Assembly (NCBI GenBank): GCA_900544105.1
Contig: UQUC01000022.1
Coordinates: 1-26,221 of the forward strand
Reading direction: 5' to 3'
Source of the DNA: an uncultured Oscillibacter sp.
GTDB taxonomy: Bacteria > Bacillota > Clostridia > Oscillospirales > Oscillospiraceae
Length of the DNA stretch: 26,221 nucleotides
Shown: piece after piece, positions 7,623-14,159 of the stretch
Numbering within the stretch: the first letter of the stretch is position 1
How the letters are laid out: each line of letters starts with the position of its first letter
The notes under the pieces: model-generated
What the model saw: the letters and a program-made list of their open reading frames with translations, nothing else
The model's database searches: none
Told to the model about the DNA's origin: nothing
Position numbers and translations under genes: made by a program

Positions 7623-8123
7623 TCATTTCAGGTCCATGACCACATTTTCCGGGGTCAGCAGATCATCCTCCGCGATCCACGCTTCCACGGGGACCACCTC
7701 GAATTCCGTTTCCGTCCGGCGGATCACCACCCGGTCCAGACCCGCATTGATGATCATGCGGCGGCACATGAGGCAGGAGGTGGCGTCATTCAGCAGCTCC
7801 CCGGTGGCAGCGTTGCGGCCCACCAGATAGATAGTGCCGCCCGCCATGTCCCGGCGGGAGGCAGAGATGATGGCGTTGGCCTCGGCATGGACGCTGCGGC
7901 ACAGCTCGTACCGCTCGCCGCGGGGTACCTTCATGGCTTCCCGGGAGCAATAGCCCATGTCCACGCAGTTGGCCCGGCCCCGGGGGGCGCCGTTGTAACC
8001 CGTAGAAATGATCTCGTCGTTTTTCACGATGATGGCGCCATAGATCCGCCGCAGGCAGGTAGCCCGCTCCAAGACGGTCTCGGCAATATCCAGATAATAG
8101 TTTTCCTTGCTGATGCGATTCAT
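7623..8123 (-). CDS. Deoxycytidylate (dCMP) deaminase family protein
   Basis: The 166-aa protein is a zinc-dependent deaminase that probably converts dCMP to dUMP for thymidylate synthesis; ComEB of B. subtilis is the related protein. The zinc-site motif HAEANAI holds His79 and the catalytic Glu81. The second half of the site is SCLMC (C117, C120), with Ser instead of the usual Pro before the first Cys. The TGYNGAPRG segment near 41-49 is typical of dCMP deaminases. The start has GGGAGGG upstream. It has its own promoter and is followed 31 bp later by the fusion gene, with no terminator between, so they are probably co-transcribed. I see no functional link between the two. Confidence 0.9.
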   Translation of the reverse strand: MNRISKENYYLDIAETVLERATCLRRIYGAIIVKNDEIISTGYNGAPRGRANCVDMGYCSREAMKVPRGERYELCRSVHAEANAIISASRRDMAGGTIYLVGRNAATGELLNDATSCLMCRRMIINAGLDRVVIRRTETEFEVVPVEAWIAEDDLLTPENVVMDLK

Positions 8124-8154
8124 AGACAGCCCTCCCGCCGAATTCTCAAAATTT

Positions 8155-8191
8155 GATAAAATATTTTATCACACCCGGCTTCGGATAGCAA
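8155..8191 (-). promoter_or_regulatory. Promoter of the dCMP deaminase gene with overlapping palindrome
   Basis: On the minus strand TTGCTA (8186-8191), a 17-nt spacer and TAAAAT (8163-8168) form a sigma-A type promoter. The -10 lies inside a 16-bp perfect palindrome, GATAAAATATTTTATC (8155-8170), which could be a repressor site. It does not match the NrdR box as I know it. Confidence 0.6.
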
Positions 8192-8239
8192 GAGGGCAGC
8201 CAGTCATTCTGCCGTTCTCGCAGGCGGATGACTTCGTTT

Positions 8240-8794
8240 TTACAGGTTAGGCACCGCCTTTGCCAGGGTCCGGCGGAGGACCGGCGCCAGCGCTGTCACC
8301 ACAATGATCTTCAGCGTGTCGCCAGGCACATACACCAGCATGGCCGCCAGCAGCGCGGGAAAGGTCTTGGCGGACTGCATGTAAACGTGCAGAATGAGAT
8401 ACATATAGGGAACGCCCACGGCGTAGAGAATCAGATCTCCCACCAGAACCGCCGCCAGAACGTTCAGATAACCGGTGCGGCAGGCTGTCAGCGCGCCGAT
8501 CACGGCGGCGGCGGGGATCAGCCCCAGCAAAAAGCCGAAGCTGGGCTGTAGCACGTAGCCGATGCCGCCGCCCTGGGTAAAGACCGGCAAACCCAGCAGT
8601 CCGATGCCCACATAGAGCAGTTGAGAAACGGCTCCCCACTTCCACCCCAGCAGGAGACCGGCCAAGGCGGTAAACAGGAATTGCAGCGTAATGGGCACGG
8701 TGCCTGTGGGGATCTGCAAAAACGCGCCGATGGCGGTCAGGGCGGCAAACAGGGCGGCGAGGACCATATTGCGGGTCATATCGTGCTGATTCAT
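8240..8794 (-). CDS. bioY: BioY biotin transporter substrate-binding component
   Basis: BioY is the biotin-binding S component of ECF-type vitamin transporters and works with the shared EcfA/EcfA'/EcfT module, or alone at high biotin levels. The 184-aa protein has about six hydrophobic helices. It carries the BioY landmarks: N-terminal MVLAALFAALTAIGAFLQIP, the GTVPITLQ segment near 31-38, and GGGIGYVLQPSFGFLLG near 74-90. The start has AAAAGGAGC upstream. It is divergent from birA and shares a BirA operator with it, a strong contextual link to biotin. No energy-coupling genes are in the window. No clear terminator follows the stop. Confidence 0.95.
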   Translation of the reverse strand: MNQHDMTRNMVLAALFAALTAIGAFLQIPTGTVPITLQFLFTALAGLLLGWKWGAVSQLLYVGIGLLGLPVFTQGGGIGYVLQPSFGFLLGLIPAAAVIGALTACRTGYLNVLAAVLVGDLILYAVGVPYMYLILHVYMQSAKTFPALLAAMLVYVPGDTLKIIVVTALAPVLRRTLAKAVPNL

Positions 8795-8828
8795 AATGAA
8801 AAGCTCCTTTTCGGTTTGATGCGCCTAA

Positions 8829-8857
8829 AGTGTATCAGACGGCGCTTCGATTGTCAA
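8829..8857 (-). promoter_or_regulatory. bioY promoter
   Basis: On the minus strand TTGACA (8852-8857), a 17-nt spacer and TACACT (8829-8834). The -35 lies in the left arm of the BirA operator, so BirA binding would block polymerase. Confidence 0.75.
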
Positions 8858-8884
8858 CCGTGTTATAAAATCAGGTTGACAATC
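8849..8884. promoter_or_regulatory. BirA operator (biotin-responsive)
   Basis: An 11-bp perfect dyad: GATTGTCAACC at 8849-8859 and GGTTGACAATC at 8874-8884, with a 14-nt AT-rich spacer. This fits the known Gram-positive BirA site (TTGT.AACC, about 14-15 nt, GGTT.ACAA). It sits between divergent bioY and birA and covers both -35 hexamers, so BirA-biotinyl-AMP should repress both genes together. Confidence 0.93.
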
Positions 8885-8904
8885 AGACGTGGACGCCGTA
8901 TAGT
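8876..8904 (+). promoter_or_regulatory. birA promoter
   Basis: TTGACA (8876-8881), a 17-nt spacer and TATAGT (8899-8904) make a near-consensus sigma-A promoter. The -35 lies in the right arm of the operator. Transcription would start around 8911, leaving a leader of only about 13 nt that begins at the ribosome site GGAGGG. Confidence 0.8.
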
Positions 8905-8923
8905 ATCGTTGGAGGGATGTACC

Positions 8924-9916
8924 ATGACGAAGCAAATTGTTTTAAAACTCCTGCGGGAGCATACAGAGGAATTTCTGTCCGGCGAGGCCATCAGTCGACA
9001 AGTCGGTGTCAGTCGGGCGGCGGTGTGGAAGGCTGTGGAGCAGTTAAGGCAGGAGGGCTACGGTATTGAATCCGTCCCCAACCGGGGCTACCGCCTGACC
9101 CGCGTGACAGCGCGGCTCCGGCCAGAGGAACTGTCAGAGCAGTTCCGGGATCGTCGGATCGGCCGGGAGCTGCTGTGCTTTGACACCATCGACTCCACCA
9201 ACAATGAATTGAAGCGGCGGGCCGTCAGCGGCTCCGTAGATGGAACGGTGATTCTGGCGGACCAGCAGACCGGCGGCCGGGGCCGCCGGGGGCGGAGCTT
9301 TGTGTCCCCCGCCGGGAAAGGGCTGTATTTATCGGCGGCCCTCCGCCCCCAGTGCCCGCTCTCTGAGATCAGCACCCTGACAGCCTGGACCGCCGTAGCG
9401 CTTTGCGACGCGGTGGAAGCCGTCTGTGGCGTCCGCCCCGGCATCAAGTGGCCCAACGACCTGGTGCTGAACCGGAAAAAGCTCTGCGGCATCCTGACGG
9501 AGCTGGAATGGGAGGCGGAGAGCGGTGAATTCTCCTGCGTCATCATCGGCGCGGGGATCAACGTCAGTCAGGATGAAGCCGATTTCGGCCCGGAGGTAGC
9601 CCCCATCGCCATTTCTCTGGCGCAGGCCCTCGGAACGGCCCCGGACCGGACGGAGCTGGCCGCCCAGGTGATCCGGTCGCTGAATGCGTTATATGACGAC
9701 TTCCCCGCCCAAAACGCCGCCTATCTGGACCATTTTCGCCGGGACTGCCTGACGGTGGGCAATCCGATAAAGGTCATCTCCGGTGCCGGAGAGCGCATCG
9801 GCACCGCCACAGGTATTTCCGATGACTTTGGTTTGACCGTCCGCTGGGAGGACGGCTCCACGGAGACCCTGACCTCTGGAGAGGTCTCCGTCCGGGGACT
9901 GTATGACTATGTGTGA
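8924..9916 (+). CDS. birA: Bifunctional biotin operon repressor / biotin-protein ligase BirA
   Basis: BirA makes biotinyl-AMP, transfers biotin to carrier proteins such as acetyl-CoA carboxylase BCCP, and, when holding biotinyl-AMP, represses biotin genes. The 330-aa protein has an N-terminal winged helix (about 1-62, with ISRQVGVSRAAVWKAVEQL as the helix-turn-helix). The catalytic domain follows: the biotin-binding loop GRGRRGR at 118-124 and KWPND at 175-179 are present. A C-terminal SH3-like domain ends the protein. The start at 8924 has GGAGGG seven bases upstream; the frame stays open further upstream, across the promoter, but that part cannot be translated from the promoter found. It is divergent from bioY and presumably autoregulated. 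A strong terminator follows. Confidence 0.96.
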   Translation: MTKQIVLKLLREHTEEFLSGEAISRQVGVSRAAVWKAVEQLRQEGYGIESVPNRGYRLTRVTARLRPEELSEQFRDRRIGRELLCFDTIDSTNNELKRRAVSGSVDGTVILADQQTGGRGRRGRSFVSPAGKGLYLSAALRPQCPLSEISTLTAWTAVALCDAVEAVCGVRPGIKWPNDLVLNRKKLCGILTELEWEAESGEFSCVIIGAGINVSQDEADFGPEVAPIAISLAQALGTAPDRTELAAQVIRSLNALYDDFPAQNAAYLDHFRRDCLTVGNPIKVISGAGERIGTATGISDDFGLTVRWEDGSTETLTSGEVSVRGLYDYV

Positions 9917-9964
9917 TCCCGCCGAAGCGGATTTTCCCCAGATTCAGCCCGTCCAGACAGAAAA

Positions 9965-9997
9965 AGCTCCCTGCTGAGATTTTCTCAGCAGGGGGCT
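9965..9997. terminator. Bidirectional terminator between birA and the stalk-domain gene
   Basis: AGCTCCCTGCTGAG (9965-9978) pairs with CTCAGCAGGGGGCT (9984-9997). A-tracts flank the left and a TTTTT-type tract the right, so it can stop transcripts from both convergent genes. Confidence 0.9.
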
Positions 9998-10026
9998 TTT
10001 TCATATCATGTTTGTAATAATCGCCG

Positions 10027-11007
10027 TCAGCCGCCGTAGAACATTCCTAACAGGTGGGCCAGATCCCCGGCCTCCAGATAGGTAACGCCGTTGGCGATGA
10101 GGCAAGGGCCGGAAAGGTGGAACCCATCCCCCTCCGGAACGGCAGTGCCTTTGACAGCTTTGCTGTCCGGCAGGATGGTGAATACGGTTTCAGTACCATC
10201 CTTCACTGTCACGCCGTGCGCCTTATCCCAGGAAACGTCATACCCAGCGGCTTCCGCCACCGCACGGATGGGGACATACAGGCGCTCATCGTTGTAAGGC
10301 CGCCGCAGAGCGGAGGGGAGAACGGTTGGCCTTCCGTTGACGCATAGATAACCGTCATTATAAAGGGATATGCCGCCTTTATATGCATAGGGAAACACCA
10401 GCACACGGCTGCCCTTCCCGCTGTCATCGGCCCACATCAGCACTCGGGTGCCGGGCAGCAGATCCTGATAGGTGATGCGGTTGCGGGTGAGATAGGGCGT
10501 GATCTGCGCATCCTCCCACACCTGATACGCCGTGCCGTCGGAAAGGGTGATATCCATGCCGCTGTAATGGGGAATTCCCGCCATGATAACAGTGGCGCGG
10601 ACGATCACATCGTACTGAGGAACCTTGTAGTCCGCCGGGACATTCACCAGAAGAAGCTCCGGTGTGACCTGCGGGGGCAGGCTCATGGTCATGGCAGTCT
10701 GCGCCCCCAGCCACGCATAGACGGTGCTGCCGTCCTTGATGGACTTTGCATCTACCGGCTCGCCGCTGACGGCGTCCAGGATCATAACGCCCTCCGTCCA
10801 CAGGATATAGTCCTCCGTTGGTTCTCCGGTGGACGTGCTCATCAGCAAGCCGCCGTCCTTCTGATGGGCAACGGTTCCCGAGATCACGGTATATTGAGGG
10901 TTCGGGACGTAGGCCCCCGCGCCGGTGGCGCTAGCGGCTGCCAGAGCGGGGACGCACAGCATAGCGGCGCATAGAGCCGCTGCGATCAGCTTCACAGAAA
11001 ATTTCAT
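10027..11007 (-). CDS. Secreted protein with C-terminal stalk domain (copper amine oxidase N-like)
   Basis: The 326-aa protein begins with a signal peptide (MKFSVKLIAAALCAAMLCVPALAAASA, cleavage near 23-26). A middle region of about 190 residues with beta-rich segments (VISGTVAHQ..., VIVRATVIMAGI) has no family that I recognise. The C-terminal about 110 residues match the stalk domain widespread in Clostridia surface proteins (PF07833 type): VNGRPTVLPSALRRPYNDERLYVPIRAVAEAAGYDVSWD. The name copper amine oxidase N-terminal domain is historical; no oxidase part is present. The start is preceded by AAAGGAAG. An ECF-type promoter like the one inside the sigma gene lies about 60 nt upstream, so it may belong to that regulon, perhaps as an envelope-stress or cell-surface factor (inference). 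Confidence 0.85.
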   Translation of the reverse strand: MKFSVKLIAAALCAAMLCVPALAAASATGAGAYVPNPQYTVISGTVAHQKDGGLLMSTSTGEPTEDYILWTEGVMILDAVSGEPVDAKSIKDGSTVYAWLGAQTAMTMSLPPQVTPELLLVNVPADYKVPQYDVIVRATVIMAGIPHYSGMDITLSDGTAYQVWEDAQITPYLTRNRITYQDLLPGTRVLMWADDSGKGSRVLVFPYAYKGGISLYNDGYLCVNGRPTVLPSALRRPYNDERLYVPIRAVAEAAGYDVSWDKAHGVTVKDGTETVFTILPDSKAVKGTAVPEGDGFHLSGPCLIANGVTYLEAGDLAHLLGMFYGG

Positions 11008-11068
11008 AGATGATCTTCCTTTCTTTCGTCAGGGTCGGAGCCTCCGGAAGAATGCTCCGTTTGCTTGG

Positions 11069-11098
11069 ATAGACGGAGGGCAGCCGGAAAAAGTTCCC
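11069..11098 (-). promoter_or_regulatory. Candidate ECF-sigma promoter of the stalk-domain gene
   Basis: On the minus strand GGGAACTTTTT (11088-11098) is followed after 12 nt by CGTCTAT (11069-11075). The motif inside the ECF sigma gene is the same with a spacer one base shorter. It lies about 60 nt before the start codon. Confidence 0.55.
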
Positions 11099-11111
11099 AC
11101 CTTCCGCAAAA

Positions 11112-11136
11112 ATCCCGCTGAAAATTTCAGTGGGAT
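11112..11136. other. Hairpin left of repeat copy A
   Basis: A near-perfect 25-nt palindrome with a 12-bp stem including one G-T pair. It is almost identical to the hairpin at 11303-11327 on the other side of repeat copy A. No T-tract follows on either strand. Confidence 0.65.
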
Positions 11137-11302
11137 CTCAGCGTGTCGAAAAAGTATTTTCTCCCCGCTGAGCAAGTTTTCAGAACTTCATAAAAGTTCT
11201 GAAAACTCAGGATTTCAATGGCGCAGGACACCCTTCTTGGGTTTCCCGCGCACACCCTTCCTTACCGTTGCGGAGAATTTACCACTTTATCGGCAGTCTC
11301 AG
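11137..11302 (+). repeat. Structured intergenic repeat, copy A
   Basis: This 166-bp element matches 23136-23301 without gaps and with about 18 differences by hand alignment (about 89% identity). The ends are imperfect inverted repeats (CTCAGCGTGTCGAAAAAG on the left; the right end read in reverse matches 13 of 18). Inside is a 13-bp hairpin (GTTTTCAGAACTT / AAGTTCTGAAAAC, about 11176-11206) and a second one around CACCCTTCTTGGG. No open frame of note runs through it. The form suggests a MITE-like non-autonomous element or a dispersed structured RNA. It lies in the 334-bp gap between the cyclophilin and stalk-domain genes. Confidence 0.85.
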
Positions 11303-11327
11303 ATCCCGCTGAAAATTTCAGCGGGAC
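11303..11327 (-). terminator. Hairpin right of repeat copy A, possible cyclophilin terminator
   Basis: A 25-nt palindrome (11-bp stem, TCCCGCTGAAA paired with TTTCAGCGGGA) lies 15 nt past the cyclophilin stop. No T-tract follows on the minus strand because repeat copy A starts immediately. It duplicates the hairpin at 11112-11136 with about two differences. Confidence 0.45.
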
Positions 11328-11341
11328 CTTTATCGATCAAC

Positions 11342-11965
11342 TCAGTCTATGACTCGGATGGCGGTGATGACCGGCTGCTGGTCGGCAGGGATGGTGCCGT
11401 TGCCGTCCGTAGGCTGGGCGGCCTCGCACACAGCGTCCACTACGTCCATGCCGTCGGTCACATAGCCGAAGCAGGCGTACTGGCCGTCAAGGAAAGTGCT
11501 GTCTGCGTGGCAGATAAAAAACTGAGAGCTGGCGCTGTCGGGGTTCTGGCTCCGGGCCATGGAAATGGCCCCTCGGGTATGAGACAGCGTATTTTCCACG
11601 CCGTTGGAAGAAAACTCGCCCTTGATGGTGTTCTCAGATCCGCCGGTGCCGTTGCCGTTGGGGTCGCCGCCCTGCATCATAAACCCGGCGATGATGCGGT
11701 GGAAGGTCAGGCCATCATAAAACCCATCATTGGCCAGATCCATAAAGTTCTGCACGGTCATGGGGGCGGCGTCACCGTCCAGCTCCACGGTGATGGTGCC
11801 ATAGTCCTGAATGTCGATCTCCGCATGGTGGGTGCCAACGCCCGCCGTCTCAGCCGCAGGCTTGTCGGCCTTGCTGTCGGTGATGGTGTCCGTATCGGTC
11901 TTGCCGCAGGCGGCCAGGCTCAACAGCAGCACGGCTGCTGCGCAAACAGTCAGTAATTTTTTCAT
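11342..11965 (-). CDS. Cyclophilin-type peptidyl-prolyl isomerase, lipoprotein
   Basis: The 207-aa protein is an extracytoplasmic prolyl isomerase that probably helps fold exported proteins. Residues 1-21 are a lipoprotein signal ending in LSLAAC, so C20 or a close Cys would be lipidated. A low-complexity linker follows to about residue 45. The cyclophilin domain then carries the expected motifs FHRIIAGFMMQGGDP, GAISMARSQNPDSASSQFFI and FGYVTDGMDVVDAV. The start at 11965 is chosen because AAAAGGAGG precedes it; an upstream in-frame ATG (12004) lies inside the typA terminator hairpin. Its ribosome site begins just after that hairpin, so expression must come from read-through or from a promoter inside typA; I see no separate promoter. 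Confidence 0.93.
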   Translation of the reverse strand: MKKLLTVCAAAVLLLSLAACGKTDTDTITDSKADKPAAETAGVGTHHAEIDIQDYGTITVELDGDAAPMTVQNFMDLANDGFYDGLTFHRIIAGFMMQGGDPNGNGTGGSENTIKGEFSSNGVENTLSHTRGAISMARSQNPDSASSQFFICHADSTFLDGQYACFGYVTDGMDVVDAVCEAAQPTDGNGTIPADQQPVITAIRVID

Positions 11966-11980
11966 AAGGTCCTCCTTTTC

Positions 11981-12016
11981 AAAACGCAGCCCGCCGAAGG
12001 TCATCCGGCGGGCTGC
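11981..12016 (-). terminator. typA terminator hairpin
   Basis: An 11-bp perfect GC-rich stem (11986-11996 with 12006-12016) is followed on the minus strand by TTTT (11981-11984). The T-run runs directly into the ribosome site of the cyclophilin gene. It may act as a partial terminator or stabilising stem between typA and that gene. Confidence 0.75.
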
Positions 12017-12025
12017 AAGGTGTGT

Positions 12026-13849
12026 TTACTTCTTGCCCTTCAGGGACTTCATGCGCTGCTCGTGGTTCAAAATAGCCTTGCGCATCCGCAGGCTCTTGGG
12101 CGTGACCTCCAGCAACTCGTCGTCCGCCAAAAACTCCAGGCACTGCTCCAGACTCATCTGGCGGGGAGGTACCAGACGCAGGGCATCATCAGAGCCGGAA
12201 GCACGGGTGTTGGTGAGCTGCTTCTTACGGCAGGCGTTCACCACGATGTCCTCGCCCCGGTTGGCCACACCGATGATCATGCCCTCGTACACAGGGACGC
12301 CGGCGCCGATGAACAGGGTGCCGCGCTCCTGCGCGTTGAACAGGCCGTAGGTGATGGAGTCGCCGGTCTCGGTGGAGATCAGGCTGCCCATGCCGCGGCG
12401 GGAAATATCGCCCTTGTAAGGCGCATAGGAATCAAATACGGAAGCCATGATGCCCTCGCCCTTGGTGTCGGTGAGGAAGTCATTCCGGTAGCCGAAGAGA
12501 CCACGGGCGGGGATCAGGAACTCCACCTTCATGCGGTCACCCACGGGAGTCATCTCCACCAGGTCGCCCTTGCGCTGGCCCAGCTTCTCGATGACGCTGC
12601 CCACGCAATCGCCGGGCACGTCCACCACCAGACGCTCAATAGGCTCGCACTTCTTGCCATCGATCTCCTTGTACAGCACACGGGGGGGAGATACCTGGAA
12701 CTCATAGCCTTCCCGTCGCATGGTCTCGATGAGGATAGACAGGGACATTTCGCCGCGGCCCGCCACGTTGAAGGCGCTGTCACGGTCGGTATCGGAGACC
12801 TTCAGGGAAACGTCCTTCAGGGTCTCACGGTACAGCCGGTCCCGGAGCTGGCGGGAGGTGACGAACTTACCCTCACGGCCAGCATAGGGGGAATCGTTGA
12901 CGGAGAAAGTCATCTCCAGCGTGGGAGCGCTGATCTTCACGAAGGGCAGCGGCTCCACGGCACCAGGGGCGCAGACGGTATCGCCGATGGTGATATCGGG
13001 GATACCGCTCATGGCAATGATGTTGCCGGCGGTGGATTCCGTCACCTGCTTCCGGGCCAGCCCCTCAAACTCATAGATGGAAACGGCCTTGGCTTTCTTG
13101 GGGGCTGCGTTGGGATCGTGGTAGTTGCACACCATGATCTCCTGATTCTGCTTCAGGGTGCCCCGCTCAATGCGGCCTATGGCGATACGGCCTACGAACT
13201 CATTATAGTCGATGGAGCTGACCAGCATCTGGAAAGGCTGGTCCACATCCGCCTCAGGAGCGGGAATGTATTCCAGAATGGTTTCAAACAGAGGCTTGAG
13301 GTCGGTGCCCGCCACGTCGGGAGAGTAGGAAGCGGTACCCTGACGGCCGGAGCAGAACAGCATGGGGGAGTCCAGCTGCTCGGGGGTGGCGTTCAGGTCC
13401 ATCAGCAGCTCCAGCACCTCGTCGATGACCTCGTGGATGCGCTGGTCGGGACGGTCGATCTTATTGACCACCACGATGACCCGATGGCCCAGCTCCAAAG
13501 CCTTGGAGAGCACGAAACGGGTCTGGGGCATGGGGCCTTCAGCGGCGTCTACCAGCAGGATAACACCGTTGACCATCTTCAGGATACGCTCCACTTCGCC
13601 GCCGAAGTCGGCGTGGCCCGGGGTGTCCACCACGTTGATCTTCACGTCCTTGTAGCGGACGGCGGTGTTCTTGGCCAGGATCGTAATGCCGCGCTCACGC
13701 TCTAAGTCGCCGGAGTCCATGACACGGTCCACGACCTCCTGGTTTTCCCGATAAGCGCCGCCCTGCTTGAGCATCTCGTCCACCAGGGTGGTCTTGCCGT
13801 GGTCAACGTGGGCGATGATGGCTACGTTTCTCAAATGTTCGTTCTGCAT
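12026..13849 (-). CDS. typA: Translational GTPase TypA/BipA
   Basis: TypA (BipA) is an EF-G-like GTPase that binds the 70S ribosome and helps large-subunit assembly, mostly under cold or other stress. The 607-aa protein has the normal length. GTPase motifs are intact: AHVDHGKTT (13-21), the switch I ERERGITI, DTPGHADF, NKIDRPD and SGRQG. Domain II, the domain III and V folds and the TypA-specific C-terminal region follow (GLFGYRNDFLTDTKGEG, then TNTRASGSDD). The start has AGAAGGGATG upstream. A strong promoter at 13978-14006 gives a leader of about 120 nt with a long hairpin. A terminator hairpin follows the gene, then the cyclophilin gene. Confidence 0.97.
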   Translation of the reverse strand: MQNEHLRNVAIIAHVDHGKTTLVDEMLKQGGAYRENQEVVDRVMDSGDLERERGITILAKNTAVRYKDVKINVVDTPGHADFGGEVERILKMVNGVILLVDAAEGPMPQTRFVLSKALELGHRVIVVVNKIDRPDQRIHEVIDEVLELLMDLNATPEQLDSPMLFCSGRQGTASYSPDVAGTDLKPLFETILEYIPAPEADVDQPFQMLVSSIDYNEFVGRIAIGRIERGTLKQNQEIMVCNYHDPNAAPKKAKAVSIYEFEGLARKQVTESTAGNIIAMSGIPDITIGDTVCAPGAVEPLPFVKISAPTLEMTFSVNDSPYAGREGKFVTSRQLRDRLYRETLKDVSLKVSDTDRDSAFNVAGRGEMSLSILIETMRREGYEFQVSPPRVLYKEIDGKKCEPIERLVVDVPGDCVGSVIEKLGQRKGDLVEMTPVGDRMKVEFLIPARGLFGYRNDFLTDTKGEGIMASVFDSYAPYKGDISRRGMGSLISTETGDSITYGLFNAQERGTLFIGAGVPVYEGMIIGVANRGEDIVVNACRKKQLTNTRASGSDDALRLVPPRQMSLEQCLEFLADDELLEVTPKSLRMRKAILNHEQRMKSLKGKK

Positions 13850-13876
13850 ATCTGGAACATCCCTTCTTGTTTTTTA

Positions 13877-13950
13877 CCATCAATTGACAACAGTCGGCAG
13901 ACAGCCCCCGGATCAGAGAAAAACGTCTGTCGGTTCTTGTCAACTGATGG
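13877..13950 (-). other. Long hairpin in the typA leader
   Basis: Arms of about 26 nt at 13877-13902 and 13925-13950 pair with only a few mismatches. The outer 14 bp are continuous apart from one G-U pair. In the typA mRNA the stem ends about 28 nt before the start codon, just upstream of the A-rich stretch and ribosome site. No T-run follows, so it is not a terminator. Confidence 0.7.
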
Positions 13951-13977
13951 CCTTACAGATTTCACATACAGTCACAT

Positions 13978-14006
13978 ATTATAATGCACAGTTTCCCTAA
14001 TTTCAA
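13978..14006 (-). promoter_or_regulatory. typA promoter
   Basis: On the minus strand TTGAAA (14001-14006), a 17-nt spacer and a consensus TATAAT (13978-13983). The transcript would start near 13970 and have a leader of about 120 nt. Confidence 0.85.
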
Positions 14007-14057
14007 TGGGAAATTTCACATTTTCCGCCAAAAACGTGAGGTTTTTCTTGTATCTGT

Positions 14058-14084
14058 GCGTCATAGAAGGACTGACGCTTTTTT
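14058..14084 (+). terminator. Terminator-like hairpin upstream of the serA promoter
   Basis: GCGTCA (14058-14063) pairs with TGACGC (14073-14078) around a 9-nt loop, followed by six T residues (14079-14084). No plus-strand gene lies upstream. A TATAAT on the plus strand at 13980-13985 lacks a -35. It could end a short transcript or be a leader attenuator. Confidence 0.45.
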
Positions 14085-14131
14085 GAACAAAGAATTCCAG
14101 AAAAAGCAAAACTTTTTTTCGTTTTCGGACA

Positions 14132-14159
14132 TTGATTCCGAAAGAAAGGACCGTATAAT
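14132..14159 (+). promoter_or_regulatory. serA promoter
   Basis: TTGATT (14132-14137), a 16-nt spacer and consensus TATAAT (14154-14159). The transcript would start near 14166, about 80 nt before the start codon. The leader holds a 7-bp GC-rich hairpin (14214-14231) ending one base before the ribosome site AAGGAGGA (14233-14240). Confidence 0.75.

Noticed and set aside
8621..8923. Upstream extension of birA
   Set aside because: It runs antisense to bioY and through the operator and promoter; the ATG at 8924 has a good ribosome site.
10925..11956. Plus-strand open frame of 343 codons through repeat copy A
   Set aside because: It joins antisense of two genes across an intergenic repeat. A similar short peptide is read from copy B (around 23236) only because the DNA repeats.
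12020..13705. Plus-strand open frame of 561 codons antisense to typA
   Set aside because: typA is certain on the other strand; the antisense protein is low-complexity (His, Gln, Gly, Leu rich) with no ribosome site.
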